64,000 nucleotides of DNA from Hyphomicrobiales bacterium (GTDB lineage: Bacteria > Pseudomonadota > Alphaproteobacteria > Rhizobiales > Rhizobiaceae). A program made the position numbers and the translations under genes. Location of the stretch: the NCBI GenBank assembly GCA_900471815.1, contig UICE01000004.1, positions 124,001 through 188,000 on the forward strand, in the 5' to 3' direction. Shown piece after piece: positions 43,620 to 53,313 of this stretch. The notes under the pieces were generated by a model. That model did no database searches, was not told the origin of the DNA, and saw only the letters and a program-made list of their open reading frames with translations. Every line of letters begins with the position of its first letter. Position 1 is the first letter of the stretch.

Positions 43620-45740
43620 ATGAAAGACAGGCCAATGCTCATAGCAGCGACATTTTCAGTTGCGGGCCTCGTCACGTATATCTTCACAGAGATGAAGGTC
43701 GCGCTAATCCTCTTGATTGTCGCAAGCATCCAAGTGGTTCCTGCTAGTTGGATAGCGCCAGTGCGCTGGGGCCTCCTGATTGGATTTTTGAGTGCTGTTG
43801 CCCTCTCACTCCCCATCCTAAGTGTTCCGAATGATACAGCGTTTTCCTGGGCAGTTTTCTTCGCAGTGGCCGCCGCCATCAGTGTTATTGGTAGTCCAAA
43901 CCGTTCAACAACATCTTCAAAAACTGGTTCTGCAGATAACCGTGAGGGTCCCGGTTCCAACCGCATCGATCTAGATTTCATTCATCCTGACGATCGAGAT
44001 GCAATCACTCAAGCAGAGGGCCGAGCATTATGGAGTGGCTTTCCCCAAGTCGTGAAATATCGACATATCCAGCCTGATGGAAGCTTCATTTGGACCGATT
44101 TTAGAGCCGAACCCACTTATCGCATAGCTGATACCATCGCTCCTAAAATTTCCGCCCAACACTTACCGTGGACAGTTGCTGACTCGCTTGGAGAGACAGC
44201 AGACGCCGCGAGAATGGCAATGATTCTCGAGACAATTTTCGGAGGTGGGTGGGCGCTGGATCCGACGGGAAGATTCACGTACGCGACACCTAACGCCCAG
44301 ACTACAGTCGGTCTTACGCTCGAACAGATGAACGAACCATTGGATGGCAAGTTGTTCGTGGATGGCGGCAACTTGGGTTGGAAACGTATGTTCCACCCTG
44401 ACGAGTATGAACGTGTGGCGACTTGGTTTCGCCATTGCCTCAAAACGGGGCAAAATTGGAACGACGAATATCGTTTGAGAAGAGCCAGCACCGGCGAGTA
44501 TGGATGGTACCGGGTGGCGGCACGGCCTACTCGTGACAGCCACAATCGCATTACCGGCTGGTACGGCACATCGATTGACATAACCGTTCTCAAGCAAACA
44601 GAGGAGGCGTTGCGTAGTCGTGAACGCGAGCTGTCCCAGCTAGTGGACATGGTTCCAATTCACATTATCCGGCTCAACGCCGACGGCAAACCCACCTTCA
44701 TCAGCAAGGGCACGGCAGATTTTTTTGCCCTGGAAAATCAACTGCTCGAAGAGCCGGAAAAGGTTATGGCTGTAATGCGGGAGGCACTACACCCCGACGA
44801 CGCAGCAAAAGTCACCGCAATGCTTAAACGAGCGTCGAGAGAGGGGGAACGTTTCGCGTTGACCTATCGCGTGCGACGGGGAGATGGCATGTATCGCTGG
44901 ATGAACGGCCGGGGAGAACCCCTCAGAGATGAGGCCGGAAAAATAGTCCAATGGTATGCCGTTTCTCTCGACATCGACGATCAGGTGCGCACTCAAGAGG
45001 AGCTTCGACTTGCGCAAGAGAATCTGGCGCGCGCTAGCCAAGCCGCTAGCCTCGCCGAACTGTCCGCATCTATTGCACATGAGGTGGGCCAACCTTTGGC
45101 GGCACTTCTATCGAGCGCAGAAGCAAGTCAACGGTGGCTGTTGAACAATCCACCCAACATCGACCGGGCGCAGCAGGCGCTGGAGCGAGTGGTGCGTGGG
45201 GGGAACTCAGCCGCGGAAATCATCAACCGCATACGCGCCTTGTTTAAACACTCAACCTCGTCCAGAGAACCGATATATCTGCAATCTATCGTTGCAGAGG
45301 CACGCGATTTGATGGCTGAGGAATGTTCACAGCACGGCGTTCAGCTTGAAGTGAACATTGATGATGACCTTCCTGCAATCATACTGGATCGTGTGCAGAT
45401 TCAGCAGGTTCTAATAAACCTTCTCCGAAATGGTGTTGATGCCATGAAGAAAAGTAACGATGCGAAGCTACTTCGTGTTTGGATTTCCCTAAAACAGGAC
45501 GTCATCGAAATTGGCGTTAGCGACACTGGGCACGGTGTGGAAGTACCTACACTAATCTTTGAACCGTTTTTTACTACCAAAGAACAAGGGATGGGAATGG
45601 GACTGGCAATTTGTCGTTCGATCGTTGAACGCCATGGCGGTCGACTTTGGACAGAAAAAAACCTGCCAAAGGGAGCAACATTCCTCTTTACATTACCCCT
45701 TGATAGCGAAGGCCATCAACTTGACCCAACTCTCTCCTGA
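43620..45740 (+). CDS. Membrane PAS sensor histidine kinase, paralogue B
   Basis: 706 residues, inner membrane. Three or four N-terminal helices (1-92), then the same partial PAS-like stretch as kinase A (IHPDDRDAITQAEGRALWSG, then FPQVVKYRHIQPDGSFIW), PAS about 190-325, PAS about 335-455, HisKA with His487 in ASIAHEVGQPLAAL, and HATPase with NLLRNGVDAM, DTGHGVE and GMGMGLAICRSI. Length and order match kinase A, so they are duplicates. ATG at 43620. No response regulator adjoins. Confidence 0.9.
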   Translation: MKDRPMLIAATFSVAGLVTYIFTEMKVALILLIVASIQVVPASWIAPVRWGLLIGFLSAVALSLPILSVPNDTAFSWAVFFAVAAAISVIGSPNRSTTSSKTGSADNREGPGSNRIDLDFIHPDDRDAITQAEGRALWSGFPQVVKYRHIQPDGSFIWTDFRAEPTYRIADTIAPKISAQHLPWTVADSLGETADAARMAMILETIFGGGWALDPTGRFTYATPNAQTTVGLTLEQMNEPLDGKLFVDGGNLGWKRMFHPDEYERVATWFRHCLKTGQNWNDEYRLRRASTGEYGWYRVAARPTRDSHNRITGWYGTSIDITVLKQTEEALRSRERELSQLVDMVPIHIIRLNADGKPTFISKGTADFFALENQLLEEPEKVMAVMREALHPDDAAKVTAMLKRASREGERFALTYRVRRGDGMYRWMNGRGEPLRDEAGKIVQWYAVSLDIDDQVRTQEELRLAQENLARASQAASLAELSASIAHEVGQPLAALLSSAEASQRWLLNNPPNIDRAQQALERVVRGGNSAAEIINRIRALFKHSTSSREPIYLQSIVAEARDLMAEECSQHGVQLEVNIDDDLPAIILDRVQIQQVLINLLRNGVDAMKKSNDAKLLRVWISLKQDVIEIGVSDTGHGVEVPTLIFEPFFTTKEQGMGMGLAICRSIVERHGGRLWTEKNLPKGATFLFTLPLDSEGHQLDPTLS

Positions 45741-45787
45741 TCAGCCGAAGGCACTTGTCGTTCAAGTCCCGAACCTTGGATTGCCGG

Positions 45788-46831
45788 TTACGGTGCGAGA
45801 TTCACAACATCAATCATCGGCTGGACCGACATGCCGACACGCAAGCGACTAGCAGCTGCCTGGCCGGGGTCAATACTAATGCGAACGGGCAAGCGCTGAA
45901 CAATCTTGGTAAAATTACCTGAAGCGTTGTGCGGCGCGATCGGCGAGTAACTCACCCCGCTTGCAGGTCCCATGCTCGCAACCCTTCCTGTCAGTACCTC
46001 CTTGGGTAGGGCGTCGATTCTTATTTTTACTGTTTGGCCAATGTGAACGCGTGCCAATTGTGTCTCGCGAAAATTGGCATCGATGTAGACAGCATCGAGA
46101 GGAACGACCGACAAAAGAGGTTGGCCGGGATTAACGTAAGCACCGACACGTATTGATTTTTGTCCAATGGTCCCGCCAATTGGTGCTTTGATGTCGGTAT
46201 AGGACAGTTTCAGTTCGGCTGTAGATTGCGCGGTTTGCGCCCGAACCAACTCTGCCCGCAATTTTTCGAGATCGGCACTGATAATATCAATTTGTTGTTC
46301 TGCCGCCTTTATCCCAGCGAGATTCTTTTCTCTGGTGGCAATTTGAATGCCAAGCTGAGCTTCCGCCTGCTGCATGGCTTTAACAGTACCAGATCCGTTC
46401 GATGCCAATTGTTGGTACCGCTTTTGCTCAGCTTGTGCGAATTTCAACGCAGCATCATCCGCAGCGAGTTCAGCGTACGCTTTCTGTATCAACGACTCTT
46501 GCAAAACCAATTGAGAATTAAGACTTCGAACAGAAGCCTCGGCACTGCCAACCTGCGCTTTTGCGGCATCTACAGCGATGACGAAGTCTCTGTCGTCAAT
46601 CTTTGCCAGCATGTCGCCAGCCTTTACGAGTTGGTTTTCCTCGATGAAAACTTTTTCCACCGTTCCCGCAACCTGTGGGGCAACCGTCGTAAAGTCCGCC
46701 TGAACATAGGCATCGTCGGTTGATTGAATAGATGCGTCGGACTCTGGGGTATTGAAAAATATTATCATACCCCCAGCTGCGGCAAGCATTACAGTGAACA
46801 ATATTATTCGGGATTGCTTAGACATAGTCAT
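45788..46831 (-). CDS. EmrA/HlyD-family membrane-fusion protein
   Basis: 347 residues. N-terminal membrane anchor (IILFTVMLAAAGGMIIFF), then a biotinyl-lipoyl hairpin (TVAPQVAGTVEKVFIEENQLVKAGD), a long coiled coil (about 85-200) and a beta-barrel with YIDANFRETQLARVHIGQTV. It bridges an inner-membrane MFS pump to an outer-membrane channel. ATG at 46831 overlaps the emrB-like stop (ATGA), so it is translated with it. Order is pump then fusion protein, the reverse of classic emrAB. No TolC gene is in the window. Confidence 0.9.
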   Translation of the reverse strand: MTMSKQSRIILFTVMLAAAGGMIIFFNTPESDASIQSTDDAYVQADFTTVAPQVAGTVEKVFIEENQLVKAGDMLAKIDDRDFVIAVDAAKAQVGSAEASVRSLNSQLVLQESLIQKAYAELAADDAALKFAQAEQKRYQQLASNGSGTVKAMQQAEAQLGIQIATREKNLAGIKAAEQQIDIISADLEKLRAELVRAQTAQSTAELKLSYTDIKAPIGGTIGQKSIRVGAYVNPGQPLLSVVPLDAVYIDANFRETQLARVHIGQTVKIRIDALPKEVLTGRVASMGPASGVSYSPIAPHNASGNFTKIVQRLPVRISIDPGQAAASRLRVGMSVQPMIDVVNLAP

Positions 46832-48396
46832 TTTGTACTGCCTATAGAACGAGGATTTGCACCAGTCCCTGCACTGGGAGATGGGATGTATGAAAGACCC
46901 AAAACGAGGGGGATAAGGAGAATTCCGAGACTGCCCAACAGCCGATAGGCGTCTGCGGTAGCCAAAACGACCGCCTGATCGGCGATGAGGTTTTGTAGCG
47001 TCGGAAGGTCAATTGGATTTGCCGGAGAGCTACCAACCAGACCGGCATTGTTAAGTAGCATTTCGGAGTGAAAACGCCCGCGTACCGTAACAAACTGTCC
47101 GACTACTGCAGCGCCGCTCAAGGTACTGAAAACACGCAAGGTATTGATAGTTCCGGAAACGTACGGGCCCTCTGACGGATGGACAACACTTGTGATGAGA
47201 AACAGCATGGGTACGATGGCCATCGGTTGGCCGAGAGCCTGGAGTACCTGCGCTTTTATGAACTGGTCTCCATTCCAGTCAGAGTTGACGAAAGACGCGT
47301 CCAAACATGCGAGCGAAATCAGACACAGCCCAATCACAAATATGATTCTGGCGTCGATCCATTTTTGATAAAGGATCAGAGCAACAATCGACCCGAGGAA
47401 CAGTTGTGGGAGAGCAATGATGAGGCCAAGTGGTGCTCCCTGGAGAGCTTTGTACCCCTGGATCTGGCCAAGGAAGGTTGACGGCACCATCGATCCTGAA
47501 AGGAGAACCACCAACAAACAAGCGAAGATCACGAGGCCCAATCCAAGGTTGCGGCGACTGAGCATTTGCAATTTTAAGAAGGGTTGCGGATGGTGCCATT
47601 CACTCAAAAAGAAGCTGACGAGAAACACGCAACCGACCGTTAACGTCGTGGTGATCAATGGGGAGTTGAACCAATCCAGCCGACTGCCCTGATCAAGGCC
47701 GATTGTGAGAAGGCATAGCGAGGGAATGGCGAATGCCATGCCGAACCAATTCGCATGCCGAAAACGAGCGATTTGGATCGGCTCTTTCGGCAGTCCCCAC
47801 CCCACAAGCAGGCTAGAAAATGCAGCCATGGGAATGACCTGCCAGTAGACAAACCGCCAATCGACGAGAACGTCAGTCCATTGCCCAGTCAACCAAATCG
47901 ACACGTTCGGAGCAAATGTTGAGGTCAGAGCAAATAGTGCTAAGCCGTGAAGCCGGATGGACAGTGGCAGAAATTTCAGCGCAGCCATCATCAAAATCGG
48001 TATCATCCCTCCGCAACTGATGCCTTGCGCGAAACGCAAAACCAACAAAAGGTTCAAGTTCTGTACGTAGGGAAGTATCGCCGCGAGAATTGTACAGGAA
48101 ACAAGCAGGCACAGGTGAAATCGGCGTACTGAAAGAGTAATCGCAAACCAGGCCGCAAAAGGCATAATGGCGAGCTCTCCAGCACTATAAGCCGTATTGA
48201 TCCAAGAACCTTGATCAATTCCGTAGCCCAGCTGGCCGCGAAGATCAGCAAGCGCCAGCGCGCTCACCCGTGCGTTCAACCCCGCCATAATGGCAGCCAG
48301 CAATATTCCCACCAGAGCCGCGATAGTCCGTTTTGTCGGGTTCGATCCGGTCGCTGACGGAGCGCCGGTTGCGGGAAAAGACGTCGGAATTGCCAT
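46828..48396 (-). CDS. EmrB-like DHA2 MFS multidrug exporter
   Basis: 522 residues from ATG 48396 (MAIPTSF), 14 predicted helices. Features: IAALVGILLAAIMAGLNARV, YGIDQGSWINTAYSAGELAI, FRFAQGISCGGMIPILMMAAL (antiporter motif C region) and a long periplasmic loop between helices 13 and 14 (LLNNAGLVGSSPANPIDLPT, then LQNLIADQAVV), typical of EmrB. It works with the EmrA-like protein that overlaps its end. Divergent from a TetR gene across two operator palindromes. Confidence 0.9.
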   Translation of the reverse strand: MAIPTSFPATGAPSATGSNPTKRTIAALVGILLAAIMAGLNARVSALALADLRGQLGYGIDQGSWINTAYSAGELAIMPFAAWFAITLSVRRFHLCLLVSCTILAAILPYVQNLNLLLVLRFAQGISCGGMIPILMMAALKFLPLSIRLHGLALFALTSTFAPNVSIWLTGQWTDVLVDWRFVYWQVIPMAAFSSLLVGWGLPKEPIQIARFRHANWFGMAFAIPSLCLLTIGLDQGSRLDWFNSPLITTTLTVGCVFLVSFFLSEWHHPQPFLKLQMLSRRNLGLGLVIFACLLVVLLSGSMVPSTFLGQIQGYKALQGAPLGLIIALPQLFLGSIVALILYQKWIDARIIFVIGLCLISLACLDASFVNSDWNGDQFIKAQVLQALGQPMAIVPMLFLITSVVHPSEGPYVSGTINTLRVFSTLSGAAVVGQFVTVRGRFHSEMLLNNAGLVGSSPANPIDLPTLQNLIADQAVVLATADAYRLLGSLGILLIPLVLGLSYIPSPSAGTGANPRSIGSTK

Positions 48397-48509
48397 CGCT
48401 TCACGCACCGCTCGGTGTCCTGCATCGGGGAGAGTAGACCACTGCAAGTTTCATGGACGCCACACTCTCCTGTTTTGTTCTCAATGACGATAATTGAATA
48501 TAACGGGCA

Positions 48510-48559
48510 TGGTAATGACCATTACCAGAGATTGACTTGTATGGTAATTCCAATTACCA
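48510..48559. promoter_or_regulatory. Paired TetR operators between emrB-like and tetR genes
   Basis: TGGTAATG-AC-CATTACCA (48510-48527) and TGGTAATT-CC-AATTACCA (48542-48559) are two perfect 8-2-8 palindromes whose centres are 32 bp apart (about three turns). A TTGACT -35-like box (48532-48537) sits between them. Both likely bind the TetR protein encoded at 48586. Confidence 0.8.
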
Positions 48560-48585
48560 GTCAACTAATTCTCATGGAGTATTTG

Positions 48586-49221
48586 ATGCACGATCAAGAA
48601 AATCAGCAAACTTTGTCACGTGCGGAGCGGCGAGCTGCTATTCTCGACGCTGCGGCGTCAGTATTTTTTGAACGCGGATTCGCGGCTACGAGTATCGATG
48701 CTGTGATCGAGCGCTCCGGAGGTTCCAAACGAAATATTTATGACGAGTTTGGAAACAAGCAGGGGCTTCTGATCGCACTAATTACTGAGACAGCAGATAA
48801 AGCACTTGCGGTTTTGACCGTTGATCATTCGCGGACGCCAAACCTGCACGACACGCTGCTGGAATTCGCCCAACGCCTCTTTACGAATTACATGTCTCCT
48901 CCATTACTTGGAATTTTCAGGATAATCATGGCGGAGTCGTCTCGCTTCCCGGAGCTGGCAAAAGCGTTTCACGAGAAGGGACCGGGACGGGCAGTTAAGC
49001 GTCTCGCTGAGCTACTAGAGGATGCGTCTAACCGCGGCGAGATTGAAACAGTGAATTTTAAGGTTGCAGCTGATCAGTTCCTTGGTTTGCTACGCGGCAA
49101 TCTTCATTTGGAGGTTATGTTGGGCTTGCGCCCACTGCCGGATAAGGCGGAAGCTGAGATGTTTGTAAGATCCGCTGTAGACATGTTCGTTAAGGGTCTT
49201 AGGGTTGAAAATCGAAACTGA
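48586..49221 (+). CDS. TetR/AcrR-family regulator of the efflux pair
   Basis: 211 residues. Helix-turn-helix: RRAAILDAAASVFFERGFAAT, then SIDAVIERSGGSKRNIYDEFG. The C-terminal half has the TetR_C pattern (LGIFRIIMAESSRFPELAKAFHEKGPG) seen in AefR/AcrR-like repressors. ATG at 48586 is chosen since GGAG lies 6 bases before it; upstream in-frame ATGs (48541, 48574) fall within or just after the operator. It likely represses emrB-emrA and itself. Confidence 0.9.
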   Translation: MHDQENQQTLSRAERRAAILDAAASVFFERGFAATSIDAVIERSGGSKRNIYDEFGNKQGLLIALITETADKALAVLTVDHSRTPNLHDTLLEFAQRLFTNYMSPPLLGIFRIIMAESSRFPELAKAFHEKGPGRAVKRLAELLEDASNRGEIETVNFKVAADQFLGLLRGNLHLEVMLGLRPLPDKAEAEMFVRSAVDMFVKGLRVENRN

Positions 49222-49284
49222 ACGATTTCCTACCCCAATCCAGTTCGTTGCATACACTGCTCAGACGGTCGTCACGTTGAACCG

Positions 49285-49569
49285 TCAATTGTTACGACTG
49301 TTATCGTTTGGCTTCACAACGCTGTAACGCTGTGCAGTTTTGTATTTCGTATTCCTGACCTCAATAATGCCTCCTTCCAGCACCTCGTATATGACCTCCC
49401 CATTTTTTGAAATTACGATATCTCCTACTTTGCCCTCGCCGCGTATGATTTGATTTACTGTGATGCGGGGAGGCGGGTCATCTGCCGCCGCTGCGGCCGC
49501 GCTTGCGAAAAAGCAGGCCAAAAAGGTAGATACTGCAGCATTCAGCACTAATTTATTGTTTTTCACCAC
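49285..49569 (-). CDS. Small exported protein of unknown function
   Basis: 94 residues. Signal peptide MVKNNKLVLNAAVSTFLACF...FASAAAAAADD (about 1-30). The mature part (PPPRITVNQIIRGEGKVGDI, VISKNGEVIYEVLEGGIIEV, RNTKYKTAQRYSVV) looks like a short beta-rich domain. No family recognised. Convergent with the TetR gene. Likely periplasmic; a real gene because of the clean signal peptide. Confidence 0.65.
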   Translation of the reverse strand: MVKNNKLVLNAAVSTFLACFFASAAAAAADDPPPRITVNQIIRGEGKVGDIVISKNGEVIYEVLEGGIIEVRNTKYKTAQRYSVVKPNDNSRNN

Positions 49570-49964
49570 GCAGTCTCCGGATTATGGAAATGCCAACTTT
49601 GGTAGTGTTCTATTATTTGCACCAATTGTCATCAGCATTAGGTTCCCGGACCACGTTTACATATTTGCCAGCAAACCATCATCCCACAGTTCCGGCTGCC
49701 AGGTCGCCTTCGAGAAGGCGACCTGGGTGCGGATCGTGGGAGGATCCACTTGCGGACCGGATGTCGTCCGCCGAGTCGCTCTTCGAAGGGTAAGAAGAGA
49801 CTGACAAGAAGACGATACTCCAAACCCCGACCTGTCGTCAGTATACTTTAGTATGGTCAGGGCATGTATTCTTCATTCAGGATTACATGCACTGAGTAGA
49901 GCCGCCTCCAAAGCAAACAATTTATAAGTGTATCGCCTCATGCTGCATCGCAACGTTTGTTAAA
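49570..49964. other. Intergenic stretch with a 28-bp palindrome
   Basis: 395 bp, no supportable gene. Holds the palindrome at 49699-49726, smaller inverted pieces nearby (GCGGAC/GTCCGC around 49750-49772) and GTATACTTTAGT at 49841-49852, identical to 62267-62278. Confidence 0.55.
49699..49726. repeat. 28-bp perfect palindrome
   Basis: CCAGGTCGCCTTC, loop GA, GAAGGCGACCTGG. It lies about 240 bp downstream of the SDR stop codon, too far for a simple terminator. It may be a REP-like element or part of a structured RNA. Confidence 0.55.
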
Positions 49965-50714
49965 TCACGTCAAAGCCATTCCACCATCAACCAGAAGTTC
50001 AATGCCATTGACAAAGCTTCCGGATTGGCTGGCAAGAAAGAGCGCTGCGTTGGCAATTTCATCGGCCTCGCCGAGTCGACCTGCCGGTATCATTCCGGCC
50101 ATCGCATCGACGAAGCCTGGAAGCTCTGCTTCGCCTATACCAAGCTTCGAAAGAATAGCTGTTTCGACTGGCCCAGGGCTCAAAACGTTCACACGTATCT
50201 TCCGGTCCCTAAGTTCAAGAGCCCAGTTGCGTGCAAATGCAGCTACTGCAGCTTTTGCACCTGCGTAAACAGCGTGTCCGTCGAGGACCTTGGTGGCGGC
50301 CATCGAACTGGTGAGGATAATACTGCCACCATCACTGAGGAGGGGCACAATAGCCTGGACGCCAAAAAACACCCCTCGTGTATTAATCGCGAAGTGGCGA
50401 TCATAATCCTCCACCGTTACCTCATTCGATCCCGTTAAGTTTATGTATCCGGCGTTTGCCATGTAAACATCCAATCGACCAAACCTTCGTTGCACTTCAT
50501 CGGCAACTGTTTTGTGGTGGGCAATGTCAGCCACGTCCCCACTAATAGCGAGCGCGCCCGGACCGATCTCTTGCAGCGCTGAATCCAAGACACTCTGGCG
50601 GCGTCCTGTAATCACAACTTGCGCTCCTTCCTTCGCAAACAGCTTGGCTGTCGCTTTCCCGATTCCGCTATTACCTCCTGTGATCACCACAACCTTTTCA
50701 GCAAGCTTCTTCAT
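49965..50714 (-). CDS. Short-chain dehydrogenase/reductase
   Basis: 249 residues. Cofactor motif VVITGGNSGIGKATAKLFAK, ANAGY (residues 85-90), and catalytic VYAGAKAAVAAFARNWALEL (YxxxK). The C-terminus GSFVNGIELLVDGGMA is canonical. ATG at 50714 follows AAAGGAG. Divergent from the LysR gene at 50808 (93-bp gap), so likely its target. Substrate unknown. Confidence 0.9.
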   Translation of the reverse strand: MKKLAEKVVVITGGNSGIGKATAKLFAKEGAQVVITGRRQSVLDSALQEIGPGALAISGDVADIAHHKTVADEVQRRFGRLDVYMANAGYINLTGSNEVTVEDYDRHFAINTRGVFFGVQAIVPLLSDGGSIILTSSMAATKVLDGHAVYAGAKAAVAAFARNWALELRDRKIRVNVLSPGPVETAILSKLGIGEAELPGFVDAMAGMIPAGRLGEADEIANAALFLASQSGSFVNGIELLVDGGMALT

Positions 50715-50807
50715 CACAATTCTCCTTTGATGTCGCTTGAAGTAAACATTTATGGCTCCCACTATTAGGCGGCGCGTGAGAACAATATAATTTCCGGGGA
50801 AGCAGGA

Positions 50808-51710
50808 ATGGCGAGATTACTGAATGAAGCACCGGGTCTTTTGGCATTCATTCGAACAGTTGAGGCTGGCTCGTTCACGGCAGCTGCACGGGATCTAAAG
50901 ACTACGCCTTCAGCGGTGTCGAAGGCTGTCGCACGACTGGAAAACTTGGTCGGTGTTAGGTTGTTCTTGAGAACTACCAGAGCGCTAAAGTTAACGCCGG
51001 ACGGGAACTTATTCTTCGCGCGCATTGCTCCGCTTTTGAGAGAAATTGATGAGTCCGCCGAATTGCTGCTTCCATCGAAAGAGCCAACCGGAAGGCTGAA
51101 GATGAGTATGCCAAGCGAGATCGCGCGCTTCCTGATGGCACCTCTTATGACAAAGTTCGCCAATGATTATCCGCTACTACAGCTCGATATCGGTATAACT
51201 GATCGTTATGTGGATTTGGTCAGAGAGGACTATGATGTTGTGTTCCGGGTCGGCCACGTCAGTCAGGGAGATCTTATCGTCAGGCGTCTGATGGACGTTG
51301 AAATGGTGCTCGTGGCATCCCCTTCTTTTACGTCACATTGGGGAAACCCGCAGACCGTCGCTGAACTGAGCAAACTTCCCTTCGCACGGTACGTTGCCGG
51401 GCGCACCCAAACTATCCACTTTCAAAACGGAGAGAGTATCGTTACCAGCGGTCGTGTTGATTGTGATTCCGGATACGGCCTCCAAGTTGCGGCCCTTGAG
51501 GGTATGGGCGTAGCACATCTCATGCATTGGGTGGTTGCAGAAGACCTACTTGCCGGGCGTTTGGTTCAGATTCTGGCAGATGTGCCGTTGCCCTCGCTAC
51601 CCTTTAACGCTGTTCACGCCTTCAAAGAAAACGTACCCGCGAGGGTTCGATTGCTATGTGACTTCATGCGTGACGAAGCGAGGCGGTCATCAGTTGATCG
51701 CTCACCTTGA
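50808..51710 (+). CDS. LysR-family transcriptional regulator
   Basis: 300 residues. Winged helix at the N-terminus (LAFIRTVEAGSFTAAARDLKTTPSAVSKAVARLE), linker helix and effector domain (GRLKMSMPSEIARFLMAPLM...YDVVFRVGHVSQGDLIVRRL). Like CrgA-type LysRs. Divergent from the SDR gene. The stop codon is 14 bp from the end of the convergent MscS-type gene. Confidence 0.9.
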   Translation: MARLLNEAPGLLAFIRTVEAGSFTAAARDLKTTPSAVSKAVARLENLVGVRLFLRTTRALKLTPDGNLFFARIAPLLREIDESAELLLPSKEPTGRLKMSMPSEIARFLMAPLMTKFANDYPLLQLDIGITDRYVDLVREDYDVVFRVGHVSQGDLIVRRLMDVEMVLVASPSFTSHWGNPQTVAELSKLPFARYVAGRTQTIHFQNGESIVTSGRVDCDSGYGLQVAALEGMGVAHLMHWVVAEDLLAGRLVQILADVPLPSLPFNAVHAFKENVPARVRLLCDFMRDEARRSSVDRSP

Positions 51711-51723
51711 TGCGGAAATCCTT

Positions 51724-53196
51724 CTACACGTGTCTTGCCCCAAACCTGGAGCGAATGGCTTGGATAAGATGTATTCCCGAGCCACCAGATGTGGTTGTTG
51801 GCGGGGCTTCCGAATCTTGTTGGGTACCACGGTTCGAAAGGCTGGTAACGAGGTCGTCGACCAAAGTAGGCCTCTCAGCGACCAGTTGCTCAAATGCCTC
51901 TTTGTCTAGCTCGTAGAGCTTGGCAGGTGTGAGAGTTGTAGCTTCGTAAATCTCCGGATTTCCGGTGAAGAGACCTTTCTCACCCAGATAATCGCCCGGA
52001 GCCAGTCTCGCTACGTCCACCCCATTCTTGCGAAGGATTACTATACCAACGCTGATAATTAAAAGTCTGCTTGAAACCTGGCCGTCGTCCAATATCTTCT
52101 CCCCGGTGGCCAAGCGACGAGTGGTGCCGGAGGCAGCCAGCCGTGACCGTTCCTCAGCAGTGAGTTCCGAGAACATCGGTATAGTTTCCAGGAGGGTTTC
52201 GACCGATGGCAGAGGCATCGGGGTTGAAGTAGTCTCCTGTAGGGTGGTCTGACTTCCTGGCGGCTTAGCGAGAACAAGGCCATTGGCTAGACAATGCCTG
52301 TACACGAGGTCAATAACTTCGTTTCGTGCGAGACCGCGCTCTGCAGGACTCGTTACTCTAAAGTATAGTTCCAAATTTATCGCTGCCGCGTCGATGTTCG
52401 CAAGCGAAACGCTGGGCGCCGGATCATGGACGATGCTGTTACAGCTGTTCAGCGCATCAAGCATTACGTTGAGAATGAACTTCGGGGGCCGCGTGGGGAC
52501 GACCCGAACCCCTAACATTATCTGATGGTTTTCGTCGGGTTTGCTAATATTGGTTATACTTTGTTTGGCGAGAACGCTGTTTGGCAAGACCACAAGATTG
52601 TGAGCGCCGGTGAGCAGATATGTTGATCGCCAATTGCTTGCGACTACCCGGCCTTCAGTAGCGTCGCTGAGCAATATCCAGTCACCAATAGTGTACGGTC
52701 GCCCGAGAGTGAGAGCTATTCCCGAAAACAGGTCACCCAAAGTGTTCTGAAGTGCCAAACCTAGAATAATCGCGAAAATGCCCGATGTAGCGAGTAGCGT
52801 ACCGATCGGCACGCCAAAGACGAATGCCATAACTGAAAGCACTACACCTAGATATACGACCGCTACGAGCAGATCCTGAATCAACCTGGCTTGCTTCGGT
52901 CTTCCGTCGAGGACGATGTATAAACGGACAAAACCGATGGTTGCCCAAGAGAGATGCGTCCACCAAAGAATCTTGGCTGTAACCACCAGGGCTGCACTGC
53001 CTTCCAAGTGCGGCGCGTCGAACCGAAAAGGCATCACCTGCGCAAGTATCAGCGAGGTCGTCATTGCAATGAAGAAAATGATCTGGGCAACCAATCGTTG
53101 TGTTGGTCTGGACCTTCCCTGAAGATGCCAGACGACGATGCCGAGCACTCCGAGGACATTGATCAAAATCATCAGGTGGAAGGCGTGCTCAGACAT
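51724..53196 (-). CDS. MscS-family channel with C-terminal cyclic-nucleotide-binding domain
   Basis: 490 residues from ATG 53196 (MSEHAFHLM; GAGGTAG upstream). About four N-terminal helices, then the MscS core with IPIGTLLATSGIFAIILGLALQ and NTLGDLFSGIALTLGRPYTIGD, beta domain, and from about residue 355 a cNMP-binding domain (MFSELTAEERSRLAASG...RLAPGDYLGEKGLFTGNP). The phosphate-binding cassette keeps GE but has EIYEATTLT where R-A-A/T usually sits, so the key Arg is missing. Family members are ligand-gated ion channels in the inner membrane. Divergent from a FixJ-like gene over a gap with two AAACG-type motifs. Confidence 0.85.
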   Translation of the reverse strand: MSEHAFHLMILINVLGVLGIVVWHLQGRSRPTQRLVAQIIFFIAMTTSLILAQVMPFRFDAPHLEGSAALVVTAKILWWTHLSWATIGFVRLYIVLDGRPKQARLIQDLLVAVVYLGVVLSVMAFVFGVPIGTLLATSGIFAIILGLALQNTLGDLFSGIALTLGRPYTIGDWILLSDATEGRVVASNWRSTYLLTGAHNLVVLPNSVLAKQSITNISKPDENHQIMLGVRVVPTRPPKFILNVMLDALNSCNSIVHDPAPSVSLANIDAAAINLELYFRVTSPAERGLARNEVIDLVYRHCLANGLVLAKPPGSQTTLQETTSTPMPLPSVETLLETIPMFSELTAEERSRLAASGTTRRLATGEKILDDGQVSSRLLIISVGIVILRKNGVDVARLAPGDYLGEKGLFTGNPEIYEATTLTPAKLYELDKEAFEQLVAERPTLVDDLVTSLSNRGTQQDSEAPPTTTSGGSGIHLIQAIRSRFGARHV

Positions 53197-53313
53197 AACT
53201 ACCTCACGTTTTGCCGACCCCGCGATAACCCGCCTTGTGGTTTGAATGCGGCGAACAACGATTGAAGGTGAATGGCCCGACCGGAGGTTATCCATAGTTC
53301 GCGTCAACGTATA

